Origin: Gammaproteobacteria bacterium
Lineage (GTDB): Bacteria; Pseudomonadota; Gammaproteobacteria; Steroidobacterales; Woeseiaceae
Reading direction: 5' to 3'
Assembly (NCBI GenBank): GCA_029865385.1
Contig: JAOUGX010000017.1
Span: 1 to 53,010, forward strand
Length of the DNA: 53,010 nt
Shown: piece by piece, positions 50,737 through 53,010 of the stretch
Layout: each line of letters opens with the position of its first letter
Position numbering within the stretch: position 1 is the first letter of the stretch
Notes under the pieces: generated by a model
Seen by the model: the letters and a program-made list of their open reading frames with translations, nothing else
Told to the model about the DNA's origin: nothing
Databases searched by the model: none
Program-made: the position numbers and the translations under genes

Positions 50737-53010
50737 CTAGTAGACATAGACAGCACCCGACGCGAGGGCTTCCCGGTTCGTCTGGTCGCCGCCGATGCCG
50801 GTCGCGTCACTGCCGTCACGGTAGGCGCCAACCGCGAGGACACGTCCCTCAGCGCTGATCGCCAGCGTCAGTCCGAAGCTCAGATCGCGGCCAAATCCAG
50901 ATGGCGATTGGTCACTGTTCGTCGGTTTGACGTAGGCGATTTGGGCCCAGTCGCCGCTGATAACATCGCGGTTGAACAGGTAGGCCGCCCCAACGTCGAC
51001 ACCTAAACTGGGTTGTGTCTGGCTTCCGTTGATACCTTTAGTCAGCGCATCCTCACCCTCGGCGCCGACGATTGCATAGTGCCCGTCACTGCTTGAATCA
51101 ACAGCGCCGCCAAAGCGATTCTCGCGTGCCGGATTCGATGCCTTGAGGTAACTGCGCTGCTGCCACAGGCCGCCGCTGCGCACAAAAAGGTAAGCTGCGC
51201 CGCTATTGCTGAGCGAATTATCTTGTTCGAGCGACGAGCCGACGCCAATGCCGGCGCCGTCCTCCCCACGAGCACCAACTACCAGAAGATTGCCGTCGCG
51301 GTTCAAAGAAAGTGCGCTGCCGAAAAGATCGTCGGTATCGAGATTCGATGACTTGACGTAGGCCTGTTGGCTCCAGGCACCGTTGTCGCTTGCAAACAGG
51401 TACACCGCGCCGGTTCCGGCGAGCACTGAGCCGATGCCCGACGCGGAGTTGTCACCCTGATCGCCGTCGATGCCGCGTGCTGCGCTGTCCTCGCGCTGCG
51501 CCGCGACGGCGAACGTAAGGCCGTCGCCGCTCATTGCTACACTGGTACCGAACCAGTCTGCGGCTTCGGTGTTCGACGCCTTTACATAAGCCTGTTGCTG
51601 CCAGGCACCAGCGTCGCGAGTGAAGAGATAGCCCGCACCGGCTTCGGGCACGCTGTCGTCGAGCTGATCGCCGTTGAGCCCGGTCGCACCGCCCGACTCC
51701 TCCGGCGCCCCCACGATCAGCGTATTGCCGTCATCGGAAATAGCCAGCGAACTTCCGAAGCGATCCTGTGCGTCCGTGTTCGACGCTTTGAGGTACGCCT
51801 CGAGGCTCCACACTCCGCCGACACGCCGATAGACATACACGGCACCGGCACTGGACATCGAATTGTCTGCCTGGTCGCCATTGATGCCAGTCGCGCTGCT
51901 CGCCTCGCCCGGCGCACCAACGGCAAGGGTATTGCCATCCGCGCTGACGGCGAGGGCTGCGCCGAATCCGTCGAAATTGTCCGTGTTTGACGCCTTCACG
52001 TACGCCTGCTGGTGCCAGCCGCTTCCACTCTCGGTGAATACGTACACTGCGCCGGCGTCTCTCAGCGAGTTGTCACTCTGATCGCCATTGATGTAACGCG
52101 CGGCGCTGTCCTCGTTGTATGCCGTGACCGCGAGCGTGCCGCCATCGTCGGACAGCGCCACCGTCCAGCCGAAAAAGTCGCCCACCTGCGGCGACCGCTG
52201 TTGCGTTCCCTCCGTGTTCGATGCCTTGAAGAAGCCGATTGCACCGAGCATCAGGTCATCGATGCCGACCTCGTTGGAGTCCGTGCAGCCGGCGCTGTTG
52301 CATGCCTGCAGCCGGAAGCGTGCAAAACTCCAGTCCACCAGGTGCGCCGAGACCGGCAGGTAGTAAGCGAGTTCGCCGATCGGGATGTCACCGCCGATCT
52401 GCGTGTAGCCGGACGCACCGCTCGGGTCCATGAACAGCCGATAAAAGCTTGCGCCCGGCACGGCCGCCCAATCGAACACGAGCTGCTTTACGCCGTTGCT
52501 GACGCCGAGCAGCGGTGCATCGGGCGGCAGCGTCACACTATCGTTGTCTACGATTACGACCGGCACAGTGGCCGGTGTACCGAGCTCAGCGCCGCCGGTC
52601 GGATCGAACAACAGCAGGTTGAATGCGTGATCGCCTTCTTCTTCGGCATCGTCGAGAATGACGACATCGACCTGTTTGGGCGCAGTGTCACCGTCGGCGA
52701 AGCTGATCACGGTCTGCAACGCCTCGTAGTCACTGCCGGCGGTTGCATCGGCGTCGGATGTGGAAAGCGTCACGCCGATTGTTCCGGCACTGCCGCCGGT
52801 ACGTGTCACGCTGGCAGTTAACGCGCCGGCGTCCTCGCTGACGCTGTAGCTGGCTTCGGAGAACTGCAGCGTGCCGACGGCTGGCGCATCGTCGTCGTGT
52901 ATCGTCAGCACCGCCGAAGATGGCTCTCCGACGCGATCGGGATCCGTGGACGTCAGGTAAACGATCAGCGTTTTGTCGGCCTCCGGATCCGCGTCGTCGA
53001 GGATCGGGAT
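50737..53010 (-). CDS. Large Calx-beta/FG-GAP repeat surface protein, C-terminal part
   Basis: The frame is open from the right edge (I-P-I-L-D-D-A-D-P-E-A-D-K) to a TAG at 50737, so only the last ~757 residues are seen and the start lies outside. The first ~140 residues hold the end of one Calx-beta domain and one full one (S-V-S-E-D-A-G, G-S-D-Y). A fibronectin-like unit (~150-230) follows. Then come seven ~55-75-residue FG-GAP repeats, each with F-G-x-x-L-A-x-S-x-D-G-x-x-L-x-V-G-A, A-T-G-I-N-G-D-Q-x-D-N-S and G-A-V-Y-V-F, W-x-Q-Q-A-Y-V-K-A-S-N. Seven blades fit an integrin-like beta-propeller that binds calcium. Likely secreted or surface-anchored adhesin. Confidence 0.88.
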   Translation of the reverse strand: MPILDDADPEADKTLIVYLTSTDPDRVGEPSSAVLTIHDDDAPAVGTLQFSEASYSVSEDAGALTASVTRTGGSAGTIGVTLSTSDADATAGSDYEALQTVISFADGDTAPKQVDVVILDDAEEEGDHAFNLLLFDPTGGAELGTPATVPVVIVDNDSVTLPPDAPLLGVSNGVKQLVFDWAAVPGASFYRLFMDPSGASGYTQIGGDIPIGELAYYLPVSAHLVDWSFARFRLQACNSAGCTDSNEVGIDDLMLGAIGFFKASNTEGTQQRSPQVGDFFGWTVALSDDGGTLAVTAYNEDSAARYINGDQSDNSLRDAGAVYVFTESGSGWHQQAYVKASNTDNFDGFGAALAVSADGNTLAVGAPGEASSATGINGDQADNSMSSAGAVYVYRRVGGVWSLEAYLKASNTDAQDRFGSSLAISDDGNTLIVGAPEESGGATGLNGDQLDDSVPEAGAGYLFTRDAGAWQQQAYVKASNTEAADWFGTSVAMSGDGLTFAVAAQREDSAARGIDGDQGDNSASGIGSVLAGTGAVYLFASDNGAWSQQAYVKSSNLDTDDLFGSALSLNRDGNLLVVGARGEDGAGIGVGSSLEQDNSLSNSGAAYLFVRSGGLWQQRSYLKASNPARENRFGGAVDSSSDGHYAIVGAEGEDALTKGINGSQTQPSLGVDVGAAYLFNRDVISGDWAQIAYVKPTNSDQSPSGFGRDLSFGLTLAISAEGRVLAVGAYRDGSDATGIGGDQTNREALASGAVYVY

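Overview
The window looks like chromosomal DNA from a free-living, Gram-negative gammaproteobacterium. This is an inference from several features: lipoproteins and beta-barrel proteins imply an outer membrane, an AttEFGH-like ABC system and a Blc-type lipocalin are present, a GGGGACAG-type palindrome resembles gammaproteobacterial REP elements, and soxCD-like genes, a cytochrome c'-like lipoprotein and a complete glycogen pathway fit an aerobic or facultative marine or sediment lineage. Coding is dense and fairly GC-rich. I saw no rRNA, tRNA or CRISPR array.

Region 1 (1-10.4 kb) is accessory envelope and stress functions: an AraC/GyrI-type regulator with a small secreted partner, a periplasmic glutathione peroxidase, an AttE/AttFG/AttH-like ABC module ending in a REP-like palindrome, two Rossmann-fold proteins around the remnant of a fasciclin gene, a DUF2141-like/MipA-like outer membrane protein and a lipocalin lipoprotein.

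Region 2 (10.9-36.3 kb) is the core. After a broken 4-alpha-glucanotransferase remnant comes a full glycogen set (glgC, glgP, glgX, glgA, glgB). It is interleaved and often translationally coupled with ATP-grasp ligases (three related ones with an E-x-G-x-R-P-P-G motif, one divergent, one PGM1-like and one Ddl-like), two alpha/beta-hydrolase esterases and an S51/class-I-amidotransferase-like protein. A minus-strand group follows: a Tat-exported flavoprotein, another probable ATP-grasp protein and a CocE/NonD hydrolase. This combination suggests an undescribed pathway that ligates amino acids or other amines and is coupled to alpha-glucan metabolism. It is the best candidate for a novel system here.

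Region 3 (36.3-44.5 kb) is membrane and redox genes: a ferric-reductase-like membrane protein, an AmpG-like permease fused to a zinc-ribbon protein, a metallo-beta-lactamase-fold lipoprotein, soxC and a soxD-like cytochrome, a secreted Met-rich protein and a fatty acid hydroxylase/sterol desaturase-type enzyme.

Region 4 (44.5-53 kb) is accessory. A TIR-transmembrane-PEGA-FGE-hydrolase fusion protein sits between the intact desaturase and the 3' remnant of a diverged desaturase paralogue. Then come a membrane protein, an exported isoaspartyl methyltransferase, a cytochrome c'-like lipoprotein, a decayed transposase tail, and the C-terminal part of a very large Calx-beta/FG-GAP surface protein that runs off the right edge.
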